Source: Pseudomonas extremaustralis (GTDB lineage Bacteria; Pseudomonadota; Gammaproteobacteria; Pseudomonadales; Pseudomonadaceae). Taken from it: 64,000 nucleotides of DNA. Positions 38,229-47,642 of the stretch are shown here, piece by piece. Both the position numbers and the translations under genes were made by a program. Location of the stretch: the NCBI RefSeq assembly GCF_900102035.1, contig NZ_LT629689.1, positions 2,232,001 to 2,296,000 on the forward strand, read 5' to 3'. The notes under the pieces are model-generated. The model did not search any database. It was not told the DNA's origin and saw nothing but the letters and a program-made list of their open reading frames with translations. Numbering within the stretch: position 1 is the first letter of the stretch; each line of letters begins with the position of its first letter.

Positions 38229-39693
38229 CCACCTGTATATCAACGGCCAGTGGGTCAGCCCGGACCTGGGCGGCTACCTCGACGTGATCGACCCGGCCAC
38301 CGAGCAGGTATTCGAGCGCGTCGCCGCCGGCACCGAAGAAGACATCGACCACGCCGTGCGCGCAGCCCGTCGCGCGTTCGACAACGGCTGGAGCCAGACC
38401 CGTGGCCAGGAACGCGGGCAATGGCTCGACGCCCTCGCTGACGAACTGGAACGCAGCCAGCCGGCGCTGGCCGAACTGGAAGTGCGCGACAACGGCAAGC
38501 CGCTGCCCGAAGCATTGTGGGACGTGGGCGATGCCATCGGCTGTTTCCGTTACTACGCCGGCCTGGCCAGGGAGCTGGACGCGCGCCAGGACCAGCCGCT
38601 GGCCTTGCCCGATGCGCGGTTTCGCTGCCGCATCCGCCATGAGCCGATCGGCGTGGCCGGGCAGATCATCCCCTGGAACTACCCGCTGCTGATGGCTGCG
38701 TGGAAGGTCGCCCCCGCCTTGGCCGCCGGTGCCACGGTGGTGTTGAAACCTTCGGAACTGACCCCCCTCACCGCCCTGGAGCTGGCGGGCGCCGCTGACC
38801 GTATCGGCTTGCCGCCCGGCGTGTTGAACGTAGTCACCGGCCTGGGCGCCGAGGCCGGCAGCCCGCTGACCGAGCACCCCGGCGTCGACAAACTGGCCTT
38901 TACCGGCAGCGTGCCCACCGGGGCGAAGATCATGTCGGCGGCGGCGCGGGACATCAAGAACATCAGCCTGGAACTGGGTGGCAAATCCGCATTTATCGTG
39001 TTCGACGACGCCGATGTCGAAGCCGCGGTGGAATGGATTCTGTTCGGGATTTTCTGGAACCAGGGCCAGGTGTGCAGCGCCACCTCGCGCCTGTTGGTGC
39101 AGGACGGCATCGCCCCGCGTCTGATCGAGCGGCTGGTGGATGAAACCCGCAAAATCACCCTCGGCCCGGGATTGGAACCCGGTGTGCTGCTCGGGCCGCT
39201 GGTCAGCCAGGGGCAATACGACAAGGTGCTCGGGTTTGTCGACCAGGGCCTGGCCAGCGGCGCCCGCCTGCTCACCGGCGGCAAACGCCCTGCCCACTTG
39301 GACAAGGGTTATTTCATGGAGCCTGCGATCTTCGACGAACCAGCGCACAACAGCATCCTCTGGCGCGAAGAAGTGTTCGGCCCGCTGCTGTGTGTGAAGC
39401 GTTTCAAGACTGAGGAACAGGCGCTGCAGATGGCCAATGCCAGCCGCTTCGGCCTGGCGGCGGCGGTGATGAGTGCCGACCCGCAACGCAGTACGCGGGT
39501 GGCCAACCAACTGCGGGCCGGGATTGTCTGGGTCAATTGCTCCCAACCCACTTTCGTCGAGGCCCCGTGGGGCGGCATGAAACACAGTGGCATCGGCCGC
39601 GAACTGGGGGAATGGGGCTTGCACAACTACCTGGAGGTCAAGCAGGTCACCGAGTACGTCAGCGAGGAGCCGTGGGGCTGGTATTTGAAATAG
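38221..39693 (+). CDS. NAD(P)-dependent aldehyde dehydrogenase
   Basis: 490 residues, standard length for the ALDH superfamily. Catalytic Cys285 (GQVCSA), Glu251 (LELGGKS), Asn153 (PWNYP), and FTGS at 227-230. Closest in style to betaine/aminoaldehyde dehydrogenases. Overlapping the permease gene of a polyamine-type importer, it probably oxidises the aldehyde formed from the imported amine; the exact substrate cannot be read from the sequence. Confidence 0.9.
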   Translation: MRDHLYINGQWVSPDLGGYLDVIDPATEQVFERVAAGTEEDIDHAVRAARRAFDNGWSQTRGQERGQWLDALADELERSQPALAELEVRDNGKPLPEALWDVGDAIGCFRYYAGLARELDARQDQPLALPDARFRCRIRHEPIGVAGQIIPWNYPLLMAAWKVAPALAAGATVVLKPSELTPLTALELAGAADRIGLPPGVLNVVTGLGAEAGSPLTEHPGVDKLAFTGSVPTGAKIMSAAARDIKNISLELGGKSAFIVFDDADVEAAVEWILFGIFWNQGQVCSATSRLLVQDGIAPRLIERLVDETRKITLGPGLEPGVLLGPLVSQGQYDKVLGFVDQGLASGARLLTGGKRPAHLDKGYFMEPAIFDEPAHNSILWREEVFGPLLCVKRFKTEEQALQMANASRFGLAAAVMSADPQRSTRVANQLRAGIVWVNCSQPTFVEAPWGGMKHSGIGRELGEWGLHNYLEVKQVTEYVSEEPWGWYLK

Positions 39694-39780
39694 ACGTTTT
39701 GACCGGGTTTTCACCGCCCCCGACGACGCGGCCGGGGGCGACGATTCCTTTCAACCCCCCCTCCTACAACTGCCGCCCAT

Positions 39781-39880
39781 GGTAGGAGCGAGCTTGCTCG
39801 CGAAGAACCCAAGCGCGCCGCGTTTATCCAGGATGAACGCGTTATCGTTGGCGACTTTCGCGGGCAAGCCCGCTCCTACC
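39781..39880. repeat. REPIN, GAGCGAGCTTGCTCGC family
   Basis: GGTAGGAGCGAGCTTGCTCG at the left, inverted at the right (CGGGCAAGCCCGCTCCTACC) with several substitutions. Lies between the convergent aldehyde and alcohol dehydrogenase genes, 5 bases from the latter. Confidence 0.85.
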
Positions 39881-39884
39881 AGGG

Positions 39885-40952
39885 TCAAGCGGCGTGGCTT
39901 TGTTTTTTCAGGCTGTCCATGTCGATCACGAACCGATACTTCACATCGCCCTTGAGCATGCGCTCATAGGCCTCGTTGATGCCCTGGATATCGATCATTT
40001 CGATGTCGGAGACGATCCCGTGCCTGGCGCAGAAATCCAGCATGTCCTGGGTTTCCTGGATACCGCCGATCAACGAACCGGCCAGGCTGCGGCGCTTGAA
40101 GATCAGGTTGAACACCGTCGGCGACGGGTGCGGGCTGTCGGGGGCGCCGACCAGGGTCATGGTGCCGTCGCGCTTGAGCAGGTTGAGGAACGCATCCAGG
40201 TTGTGCGGCGCGGCCACGGTGTTGAGGATGAAGTCCAGGCTGTTGGCGACCTTGGCCATTTCGTCCGGGTTCTTCGACACCACCACCCGGTCGGCGCCCA
40301 GGCGCAGGCCGTCTTCGCGTTTGTTCGGTGAGGTGGTGAACAACGTGACATGGGCACCCATGGCGTGGGCGATCTTCACCGCCATATGGCCCAGGCCTCC
40401 CAGGCCGACCACGCCGACCTGGGTACCGGGGCCGACCTTCCAGTGGTGCAGCGGCGAATAGGTGGTGATGCCCGCGCACAACAGCGGCGCCACGGCGGCC
40501 AGGTTACTGTCGTCGTGGGAGATGCGCAGTACGAACTTCTCCTTGACCACGATGTTGTCCGAATAGCCGCCGAAGGTATTTTCACCGCCGAACACCGGGC
40601 CGTTGTAGGTGCCGGTGAAGCCGTTCTCGCAGTATTGCTCCTCGCCTTCGGCGCAGGACGCGCAATGTTGGCAACTGTCGACCATGCACCCGACACCGGC
40701 CAGGTCGCCGACCTTGAACTTCGTCACATCGGCGCCCACCGCCGTCACGCGGCCGACAATCTCATGGCCCGGCACCGATGGGTACAGGGTGTTGTTCCAC
40801 TCGTTGCGCACGGTGTGCAGGTCGGAGTGGCAGACGCCGCAGTAAAGAATGTCGATCTGGACATCTTCGGCCCCCGGCGCGCGGCGCTCGAAGGTGAAGG
40901 GCTTGAGTGAGTCCTTGGCGTTCTGGGCAGCGTAGCTGTAAGTCTTGGCCAT
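39885..40952 (-). CDS. Zinc-dependent NAD(P) alcohol/aldehyde reductase (YahK/CAD-like)
   Basis: 355 residues, medium-chain dehydrogenase. Catalytic zinc ligands Cys41 (GVCHSD) and His63 (GHE), structural zinc cysteines 94, 97, 100 and 108, and Rossmann motif GLGGLGHMAVK. Similar to YahK and cinnamyl-alcohol-type reductases that detoxify aldehydes with NADPH. The ATG after AGGTGA was chosen over a GTG three codons upstream. Monocistronic, divergent from the next gene. Confidence 0.9.
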   Translation of the reverse strand: MAKTYSYAAQNAKDSLKPFTFERRAPGAEDVQIDILYCGVCHSDLHTVRNEWNNTLYPSVPGHEIVGRVTAVGADVTKFKVGDLAGVGCMVDSCQHCASCAEGEEQYCENGFTGTYNGPVFGGENTFGGYSDNIVVKEKFVLRISHDDSNLAAVAPLLCAGITTYSPLHHWKVGPGTQVGVVGLGGLGHMAVKIAHAMGAHVTLFTTSPNKREDGLRLGADRVVVSKNPDEMAKVANSLDFILNTVAAPHNLDAFLNLLKRDGTMTLVGAPDSPHPSPTVFNLIFKRRSLAGSLIGGIQETQDMLDFCARHGIVSDIEMIDIQGINEAYERMLKGDVKYRFVIDMDSLKKQSHAA

Positions 40953-41100
40953 TTCGTTCACCTGTGTGATCTGACGGTAGAGGTCAGTGGACCAGCATAG
41001 ACCCGGAACCGTTCAACCGAGCACACCCGTACAAGCCCTTCGTCCGGTTTGCGGCAATAGTCAGCTGGAGCATTTCCGCCCCTCAACCAGGAGTTTTTGC

Positions 41101-41919
41101 ATGAGCACATTTGTGGCAAAAGACGGTACCCAGCTCTATTTCAAGGACTGGGGCAGCGGCAAGCCCGTGCTGTTCAGCCATGGCTGGCCACTGGACGCCG
41201 ACATGTGGGAATACCAGATGGAATACCTGAGCAGCCGCGGCTTTCGCACCATTGCGTTCGACCGCCGTGGTTTTGGCCGCTCGGACCAGCCGTGGACCGG
41301 CAACGACTACAACACCTTCGCCGACGACATCGCCCAGTTGATCGAACACCTGGACCTCAAGGACGTGACCCTGGTGGGCTTCTCCATGGGTGGCGGCGAC
41401 GTGACCCGCTACATCGCCCGCCACGGCAGTGCCCGGGTGGCCGGCCTGGTGCTGCTGGGCGCGGTCACGCCGGCGTTCGGCCAGAAACCGGACTACCCGC
41501 AAGGCGTCCCGGCCGAAGTGTTCGAGGGTATCAAGGCCGGGCTGCTCAAGGATCGCGCGCAATTTATCGCGGACTTCAACACGCCCTTCTTCGGCATTAA
41601 CAAAGGCCAGAAGGTCTCCCAGGGCGTGCTGACCCAGACCCTGCAAATCGCCTTGCTGGCGTCGCTCAAATCCACCGTGGATTGCGTCACCGCCTTTGCC
41701 GATACCGACTTCCGCCCGGACATGGCCAAGATCGACGTACCGACCCTGGTGATCCACGGCGACGGCGACCAGATCGTGCCGTTCGAGACCACCGGCAAAG
41801 TGGCCGCCGCGTCGATCAAGGGCGCCGAGCTGAAAGTCTACAAGGACGCGCCCCACGGCTTTGCGGTGACCCACACCCAACAGCTCAACGAAGACCTGTT
41901 GGCGTTCCTGACCCGCTGA
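41101..41919 (+). CDS. Alpha/beta hydrolase, non-haem chloroperoxidase type
   Basis: 272 residues. Nucleophile Ser95 in GFSMGGG, Asp223 (GDGDQIVP), His252 (APHGFAVTH), oxyanion HGW at 27-29. This cofactor-free group includes arylesterases with perhydrolase/haloperoxidase activity. CAGGAG lies 7 bases before the ATG; an upstream frame without family sequence was discarded. Ends at a strong terminator. Confidence 0.9.
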   Translation: MSTFVAKDGTQLYFKDWGSGKPVLFSHGWPLDADMWEYQMEYLSSRGFRTIAFDRRGFGRSDQPWTGNDYNTFADDIAQLIEHLDLKDVTLVGFSMGGGDVTRYIARHGSARVAGLVLLGAVTPAFGQKPDYPQGVPAEVFEGIKAGLLKDRAQFIADFNTPFFGINKGQKVSQGVLTQTLQIALLASLKSTVDCVTAFADTDFRPDMAKIDVPTLVIHGDGDQIVPFETTGKVAAASIKGAELKVYKDAPHGFAVTHTQQLNEDLLAFLTR

Positions 41920-41938
41920 TACACCCTCTCCTTATTTG

Positions 41939-41961
41939 GCCGGGCTTGCCCGGCTTTTTTT
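41939..41961 (+). terminator. Rho-independent terminator after the hydrolase gene
   Basis: GCCGGGC-TT-GCCCGGC stem followed by seven T. The textbook form; it ends 4 bases before the convergent DoxX gene. Confidence 0.9.
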
Positions 41962-41964
41962 ATC

Positions 41965-42339
41965 TCAAGCCAGGCGCAAACGCCTCGGCCCCGCGATCAG
42001 AATGCTGGTGAAGATGATCAGCAACAGCCAGCCGAACTGGCCCTCGAACACGCTCCACTCAGGGTGTACCACCACCATCGCGATCAGCAGCACCGCCAGG
42101 ATCGGCAGGCACGCCAGGCGCACCAGCAGCCCGGCGACGATCAGCAGCGGGCACAGCACTTCGGCGAAAATCGCCAGCAACAGCGTTACATGCGCCCCCA
42201 GGTGGAAAGGGTCTTCGATGAGCTTCAACTGCTCGCTGTAGTTGAGCACTTTAGGCAGACCATGCACCCCCAGCAGGAACAACGCGCCGCTGATCCGCAG
42301 GAACAACAGGCCCAGGTCCTGAGCTTTTGACTCGTTCAT
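41965..42339 (-). CDS. DoxX family membrane protein
   Basis: 124 residues with about four membrane spans (GLLFLRISGALFLLGVHGLPK, VTLLLAIFAEVLCPLLIVAGLLVRL, CLPILAVLLIAMVVVHPEW, FGWLLLIIFTSILIAG). GGGGGAG precedes the chosen ATG. The family has been tied to quinone or thiol redox processes in some bacteria; the role here is unknown. Confidence 0.87.
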   Translation of the reverse strand: MNESKAQDLGLLFLRISGALFLLGVHGLPKVLNYSEQLKLIEDPFHLGAHVTLLLAIFAEVLCPLLIVAGLLVRLACLPILAVLLIAMVVVHPEWSVFEGQFGWLLLIIFTSILIAGPRRLRLA

Positions 42340-42415
42340 ACGCACTCCCCCGTTCGTTAACCGACCGGCATTCTGTCGCCTGGGCCGTGCGTACGCTTGC
42401 AACCGTGTGCTGACC

Positions 42416-43291
42416 TCACTCCCCCGTCGCAGCGAACCCGGCGACGATTTCATCGATCACCGCACGCACCCGCGCGGTATGCCGCAGATCGGCGTGGGTC
42501 ACCAGCCAGATATCGTAGGGCAGCGGGCGGGTCCGCTGGGGCCACAGGCGGACCAGCCCATCCCGTTCGCCGGTGTTCACCGGGATTTCGCCGATGCCGA
42601 TCCCGGCGGCAATGGAGCGCCGCACCAGCAGGCTGGAGCTCAAGGCCGCGACGATACGCCCGCGCCCCAGAGGCTCCGAAACCAGCGTCATATCCTTGTG
42701 GGTTTGCAGGTAGGGTTGATAGACCACCAGGTCGTGGCCCTCGAACAGGCTGCCCGGTTCCGGCACGCCGTGTTGCTCGATATAGCCCTGGGAGGCAAAC
42801 AGGCCCACCGGCCAACGGGCGAGGCGCCGGGCGATCAGGTCCGGGTTGTCTGGACGGGTGTTGCGCACGGCGATATCGGCTTCACGCTTGGCCAGGCTCA
42901 GGACCCGGGTGGAGGCGTCAAGTTGCACGTGTACGTCGGGGTGCTTGTGGTGCAGGCGGGCGATGGCGGGGATCAGGAAGTCGATGGCCAGGGAGTCGGT
43001 GGTGCTGACCCTGACGGTACCGGTCAGGCGGTCATCCAGGCCCTGGATCTGGCGCTCCAGGTCGAGCGCCGAGCGTTCCATTTTTTCCACCGACAGCAAC
43101 GCGGCTTCGCCGACGGCGGTCAATACGTAACCCTCGGAGGTGCGCAGGAACAAGGTCGCGCTGAGGGATTTTTCCAGGGCATTGATCCGCCGGCCGACGG
43201 TGGCCTGGTCGACGCCCAGTACCCGTGCGGCACCGCGCAGCGTCGACTCGCGGCATACCGCCAGGAACACCCGCGCATCGTCCCAATTCAT
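42416..43291 (-). CDS. LysR-family transcriptional regulator
   Basis: 291 residues: winged helix-turn-helix (about 1-60, FLAVCRESTLRGAARVLGVDQATVGRRINALEKSL) and a periplasmic-binding-like effector domain. Divergent from the MFS gene, with a perfect 16-bp palindrome (43305-43320) between them, so probably regulates itself and the MFS/quinone reductase pair. The inducer is unknown. Confidence 0.9.
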   Translation of the reverse strand: MNWDDARVFLAVCRESTLRGAARVLGVDQATVGRRINALEKSLSATLFLRTSEGYVLTAVGEAALLSVEKMERSALDLERQIQGLDDRLTGTVRVSTTDSLAIDFLIPAIARLHHKHPDVHVQLDASTRVLSLAKREADIAVRNTRPDNPDLIARRLARWPVGLFASQGYIEQHGVPEPGSLFEGHDLVVYQPYLQTHKDMTLVSEPLGRGRIVAALSSSLLVRRSIAAGIGIGEIPVNTGERDGLVRLWPQRTRPLPYDIWLVTHADLRHTARVRAVIDEIVAGFAATGE

Positions 43292-43304
43292 GCTGCCTCC
43301 CGAT

Positions 43305-43320
43305 GATGCATATATGCATC
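43305..43320. promoter_or_regulatory. Perfect 16-bp palindrome, likely LysR operator
   Basis: GATGCATATATGCATC equals its own complement and lies 13 bases before the lysR start and 82 before the MFS start. Contains a T-N11-A core typical of LysR sites. Confidence 0.6.
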
Positions 43321-43402
43321 GCTGTGACGTATATTCGCCGCATTATTGCATCGACAAACCTGGATATGCTGGACGCCAGCAAAAAAACCCAGGACCGCCA
43401 TC

Positions 43403-44644
43403 ATGCCTGACACTCACACCCCACCCCGCCGCTCAGTGTGGTTGCCGATCTTCGCCGGCCTGTGCGCCAGCCTGGTCGGCATCGGCCTGGCGCGCTTTGC
43501 GTATACGCCATTGCTGCCGACGCTGATCCAGGCCCGCTGGTTTGATGCCAATGACGTGGTGTACCTCGGCGCCGCCAACCTGGTGGGCTACCTGATCGGC
43601 GCACTGATCGGTCGCCCCATCGCCCGGCGCACCTCCCACCAGACCGCCCTGCGCAGCATGATGGTCGCCGTGACCCTGGCATTTTTCGCCTGTGGCTTCC
43701 CGTTGTCGGTGATGTGGTTCTTCGCCTGGCGCCTGCTGTCGGGGATCGCCGGTGGCGCGATCATGGTGCTGGTGGCGGCGACTGTGCTGCCCCATGTACC
43801 CGCTGAACGCCGGGGCCTGGCCAGCGGCGCGATCTTTTTGGGCATCGGCCTGGGCATTGCCGGCTCCGGCACGCTGGTGCCGCCGCTGCTGAGCCTTGGA
43901 TTGCAGCAGACCTGGTTCGGTCTGGGCCTGTTGGCGCTGGTACTGACCGCCGCCAGTTGGTTCGCCTGGCCCGCCAGCACGTCCCACGAAACCGCAGCCC
44001 ACGCGGGCAAACCGGCGCCAACGCCGGCCGGTGTGTACCTGTTGTTCGCCCAGTACGCCTTCATGGCAGCGGGCCTGGTGCCGGCCATGGTGTTCCTGGT
44101 GGATTACGTGGCGCGCGGATTGGGTGACGGGCCACAGGTGGGCGCGCTGATCTGGGTAATGTATGGCCTGGGCGCGATTGTCGGGCCGGTCACTTATGGG
44201 TTCCTGGCCGACAAGCTCGGCGCGCGCGTGAGTATTCGTGCGGTTCTGGTGGTGCAAGCGATCGCCGTTGGCGCGTTGCCCTTTGCCGGCTCGTTTACCA
44301 CCCTCGCGATGCTGGCCGTGATCCTCGGTTCGTTTCCGCCTGGCATCGTGCCGCTGGCCCTGGCGCGCGTGCATGAATTGTTGCCCGAGCCCCATCGTCA
44401 GCACGTGGCCTGGAGCCGCGCGACGGTGTCCTTCGCGTCATTCCAGGCGCTGTCGGGTTTTGCCTACTCGGCCCTGTTCAACAGCAGCGGCGGCCAGCAT
44501 GCGCTGTTGTTCATGCTCGCGGCCGGGGCCATAGTGGTCGCATTGTCGCTGGAGCTGGGCATGATCGTGCTGAACCGCCGCCCCTCACTACAGTCCCAAC
44601 CCCTATGTTCACCGCTACAGGTACTCTCAAATGACGCTTCCTAA
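43403..44644 (+). CDS. MFS transporter, YbfB/YjiJ family
   Basis: 413 residues with about twelve membrane spans. Family-like N terminus (LCASLVGIGLARFAYTPLLPTLIQARWF) and an MFS loop GRPIARRTSHQTALR. AGGA lies 8 bases before the ATG. Overlaps the quinone oxidoreductase gene by 14 bases, so both form an operon under the divergent LysR regulator. Probable exporter; substrate unknown. Confidence 0.88.
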   Translation: MPDTHTPPRRSVWLPIFAGLCASLVGIGLARFAYTPLLPTLIQARWFDANDVVYLGAANLVGYLIGALIGRPIARRTSHQTALRSMMVAVTLAFFACGFPLSVMWFFAWRLLSGIAGGAIMVLVAATVLPHVPAERRGLASGAIFLGIGLGIAGSGTLVPPLLSLGLQQTWFGLGLLALVLTAASWFAWPASTSHETAAHAGKPAPTPAGVYLLFAQYAFMAAGLVPAMVFLVDYVARGLGDGPQVGALIWVMYGLGAIVGPVTYGFLADKLGARVSIRAVLVVQAIAVGALPFAGSFTTLAMLAVILGSFPPGIVPLALARVHELLPEPHRQHVAWSRATVSFASFQALSGFAYSALFNSSGGQHALLFMLAAGAIVVALSLELGMIVLNRRPSLQSQPLCSPLQVLSNDAS

Positions 44645-45629
44645 AGAAATGACCCTGATCGAAATCACCACCCCCGGTGGCCCCGAGGTGCTGCAACCGC
44701 GCCGCGCGGACGTACCGGTGGCCGGTCCCGGCGAGATCCTGATTCGCGTGCACGCTGCCGGGGTCAATCGCCCCGACGCCTTGCAACGTGCCGGCAAGTA
44801 CCCGATGCGACCCGGCATGAACCCGCTCCCCGGTCTGGAAGTGGCCGGCGAAGTGGTGGCGCTGGGTGACGGCGTCACGGCGTACACCCTCGGCGACAAG
44901 GTCTGCGCCCTGACCAATGGTGGCGGCTATGCGCAATTTTGCAGCGTGCCGGCGAGCCAGGCGCTGCCGATCCCCGAGGGCATGGACTGGATTCAAGCCG
45001 CCGCGATACCGGAAACCTTCTTCACCGTGTGGGCCAACCTGTTCGGCCTGGGCGATGCGCACCACGGCCAGCGCGTGTTGATCCACGGCGGTACGAGTGG
45101 CATCGGCACCACCGCCTTGATGCTTTGCCACGAGTTCGGCATCCAAGCCTTCGCCACCGCCGGCAGTGCCGACAAATGCGCAGCCATCGCCAAGCTGGGC
45201 GCCGAGCCGATCAATTACCGCGAGCAGGACTTTGCCCAAGTCATCGCCGAACACACCGACGGCCAGGGCGTGAACGTGATCCTCGACATCATGGGAGCCT
45301 CGTACCTGAACAACAACCTCAAGGCCCTGGCCATGGACGGTCACCTGGTGATGCTCGGCTTCCTCGGCGGCGGCAAGGCCCACGACGTCGACCTGTTGAC
45401 CATCCTCGCCAAGCGCGCGGTGATTACCGGCTCGCTGTTACGCCCGCGCAGCAAGGATGAAAAAGCCGCGATTGCCGAGCAACTGCGCGAATACGTGTGG
45501 CCGGTGCTGGCCGCCGGGCGCTGCCTGCCGATCATCGACAAAGTGTACGAATACACCGACGCCGCCCAGGCCCATGCGCGGATGGAAGGCGGGGACCACA
45601 TCGGCAAGATCGTGTTGCGCGTGAACTGA
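44631..45629 (+). CDS. NAD(P)H-quinone oxidoreductase (PIG3/Qor type)
   Basis: 332-residue zinc-free medium-chain reductase. Rossmann region VLIHGGTSGIGTTALMLC, GYAQFCSVP and AAIPETFFTVWANLF are PIG3-like. No zinc-ligand cysteines. Probably reduces quinones or enones with NADPH. Coupled to the MFS gene by overlap; a REPIN follows the stop. Confidence 0.9.
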   Translation: MTLPKEMTLIEITTPGGPEVLQPRRADVPVAGPGEILIRVHAAGVNRPDALQRAGKYPMRPGMNPLPGLEVAGEVVALGDGVTAYTLGDKVCALTNGGGYAQFCSVPASQALPIPEGMDWIQAAAIPETFFTVWANLFGLGDAHHGQRVLIHGGTSGIGTTALMLCHEFGIQAFATAGSADKCAAIAKLGAEPINYREQDFAQVIAEHTDGQGVNVILDIMGASYLNNNLKALAMDGHLVMLGFLGGGKAHDVDLLTILAKRAVITGSLLRPRSKDEKAAIAEQLREYVWPVLAAGRCLPIIDKVYEYTDAAQAHARMEGGDHIGKIVLRVN

Positions 45630-45652
45630 TCTGGAACTCACCACAAAACACC

Positions 45653-45741
45653 TGTGGGAGGGGGCTTGCTCCCGATAGCGATCCTCCAGATACAGATCAT
45701 CTGACTGATACACCGCCATCGGGAGCAAGCCCCCTCCCACA
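45653..45741. repeat. REPIN, GGGAGGGGGCTTGCTCCC family
   Basis: TGTGGGAGGGGGCTTGCTCC inverted against GGGAGCAAGCCCCCTCCCAC(A). Lies between the convergent quinone reductase and old yellow enzyme genes. Confidence 0.88.
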
Positions 45742-45760
45742 TCGATCGGTGGCGCCATGC

Positions 45761-46885
45761 TTATGCGGGGTAGGTGGGGTAATCGATGTACCCTGCCTCC
45801 GTTCCGCCATACAACCCTTCTGCCTTCAGCGGATTCAACGGCCAGCCATTGAAAATCCGCTGCGGCAGATCCGGGTTGGCAATGAACGGCCGCCCGAACG
45901 CAATCAGGTCCGCCAAGCCCGCTTGCACCAAGCCCGCGCCACGCTCAGCGGTGTAGCGGCCGGCATAGATGATGCGACCGCTGAAGGTGCTGCGCACGGC
46001 GGCGCGGAACGTGTCCGGCAACACCGGGGCGTTATCCCAGTCGGCTTCGGCGATGGAGACGTAGGCAATGCCCGATGCCTCCAACACCTTGATCGCTTCG
46101 ATATAGGTGTGGTGCGGGTCTTCTTCCACCAAACCGATGTACACGCGGTCCTCATCGGTGCCGCTGAACAGCGGCGAAAAACGCACGCCCAAACGTTCCG
46201 GCCCCACCACCTTGCACACGGCCTCAACGATCTCCCGCAGAAAACGCAGGCGGTTGTGCAGCGAACCGCCGTATTCGTCGTCACGCTGGTTGGAATGGGC
46301 GGAGATGAACTGGTTGACCAGGTAACCGTTGGCCGAGTGGATCTCCACGCCGTCGAACCCTGCGTCCAAGGCATTGCGCGCCGCCTGTGCGTACTGCGCG
46401 ACCAACCCCTCGATCTCAAGCACGCTCAGTGCGCGCGGCACCGGCGGTTGCATCAGTTCACCGACGCCCGGCCCGGTTTCGATAAAGGCTTTGGCCTGCA
46501 CCGCCTGGATCGCCGACGGCGCCACCGGGGCTGCGCCGCCGGGCTGCAAGGCGTTATGGGACACGCGCCCCACATGCCACAGCTGGGCAAAGATCACCCC
46601 GCCTTCGGCATGCACGGCGTCAGTGACCTTGCGCCAGCCGTCGATCTGCGCCGCCGAATAGATCCCCGGCGTCCACGCGTAACCCTGGCCACGGGGTTCG
46701 ATCTGCGTGCCTTCGCTGACCATGAAACCGGCACCGGCGCGCTGGCGGTAATACTCGGCCATCAGGTCGGTGGCGATATCGCCGGGTTGCGCGCTGCGCT
46801 GACGGGTCAGGGGCGGCAGGACCACCCGGTTGGTTAACGTGTGATGCCCCAGTTTGATCGGGGTACTTAATACATGAGCAGTCAT
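45761..46885 (-). CDS. Old yellow enzyme-type alkene/nitro reductase (NemA-like)
   Basis: 374-residue FMN-dependent TIM-barrel reductase of electrophilic alkenes, N-ethylmaleimide and nitro compounds. PPLTRQRSAQPGD at the N terminus, HSANGYLVNQF and FGRPFIANPDLP near the end. Start chosen at MTAHVL; the ribosome site is weak. Third gene of the TetR-DJ-1-OYE operon, 79 bases after the DJ-1 gene. Confidence 0.92.
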   Translation of the reverse strand: MTAHVLSTPIKLGHHTLTNRVVLPPLTRQRSAQPGDIATDLMAEYYRQRAGAGFMVSEGTQIEPRGQGYAWTPGIYSAAQIDGWRKVTDAVHAEGGVIFAQLWHVGRVSHNALQPGGAAPVAPSAIQAVQAKAFIETGPGVGELMQPPVPRALSVLEIEGLVAQYAQAARNALDAGFDGVEIHSANGYLVNQFISAHSNQRDDEYGGSLHNRLRFLREIVEAVCKVVGPERLGVRFSPLFSGTDEDRVYIGLVEEDPHHTYIEAIKVLEASGIAYVSIAEADWDNAPVLPDTFRAAVRSTFSGRIIYAGRYTAERGAGLVQAGLADLIAFGRPFIANPDLPQRIFNGWPLNPLKAEGLYGGTEAGYIDYPTYPA

Positions 46886-46964
46886 CGGCAATATTCCAAA
46901 TTCAGGACGAACTAAAGCCTTGGCGACTCTTGCGAGTCGCCAATCCATCGAGCGGTTGATTAAT

Positions 46965-47642
46965 TTAAGCGGTGAGTTTCAGCAGGGCTTTTGCGACGTC
47001 GCTGGAACTTGCAGGATTCTGGCCGGTGACCAACAACCCATCTTCCAGGACAAAGGACTGCCAATCGGCGCCCTTCTCGTACTTGCCGCCCAGGGCCTTG
47101 AATTCATTTTCGATCAAGAACGGCACCACATCCGTCAGGCCCACCGCCGCTTCTTCGGCGTTGGAAAAGCCGGTAACGCGACACCCCTTGACCAGCGGTT
47201 CGCCATTGACCGCCTTGACGTGACGCAAGGCGCCCGGCGCATGGCAGACAAAACCGATGGGCTTGCCGGCGCGTTCGAACGACTCGATCAGCGCGATGGA
47301 CACCGGCGATTCCGCCAGGTCCCACAGTGGCCCGTGACCGCCTGGGTAGAACACCGTGTCGAAATCGGCGGTGTTGACCGTGTCCAGCTTGACGGTAGTG
47401 GCCAGGGCCTGTTGCGCGGCCGGGTCGGCGGCGAAGCGGCGGGTCTGTTCGGTTTGTGCATCCGCCTGGTCGCTCACTGGGTCCAGCGGCGGCTGGCCAC
47501 CGGCCGGGGACGCCAGCACCACGTCGGCGCCGGCATCCTTGAACACGTAATAGGGGGCGGCGAATTCTTCCAGCCAGAAGCCGGTCTTGCGACCGGTGTC
47601 GCCCAGTTGGTCGTGAGAGGTCAGTACCATTAATACTTTCAT
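46965..47642 (-). CDS. DJ-1/PfpI family protein (Hsp31/HchA-like)
   Basis: 225 residues. Nucleophile Cys133 with His134 in GFVCHAPGAL, Glu25/26 upstream. Members are glyoxalase III or protein-deglycase-type enzymes acting on dicarbonyl damage. Overlaps the TetR gene by 4 bases, so it belongs to an electrophile-defence operon with the old yellow enzyme. Confidence 0.9.
   Translation of the reverse strand: MKVLMVLTSHDQLGDTGRKTGFWLEEFAAPYYVFKDAGADVVLASPAGGQPPLDPVSDQADAQTEQTRRFAADPAAQQALATTVKLDTVNTADFDTVFYPGGHGPLWDLAESPVSIALIESFERAGKPIGFVCHAPGALRHVKAVNGEPLVKGCRVTGFSNAEEAAVGLTDVVPFLIENEFKALGGKYEKGADWQSFVLEDGLLVTGQNPASSSDVAKALLKLTA

Noticed and set aside
35260..39714. Minus-strand frames of 461 and 512 codons opposite the ABC transporter/ALDH operon
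   Set aside because: Shadows of the real + strand genes, which have clear motifs and ribosome sites.
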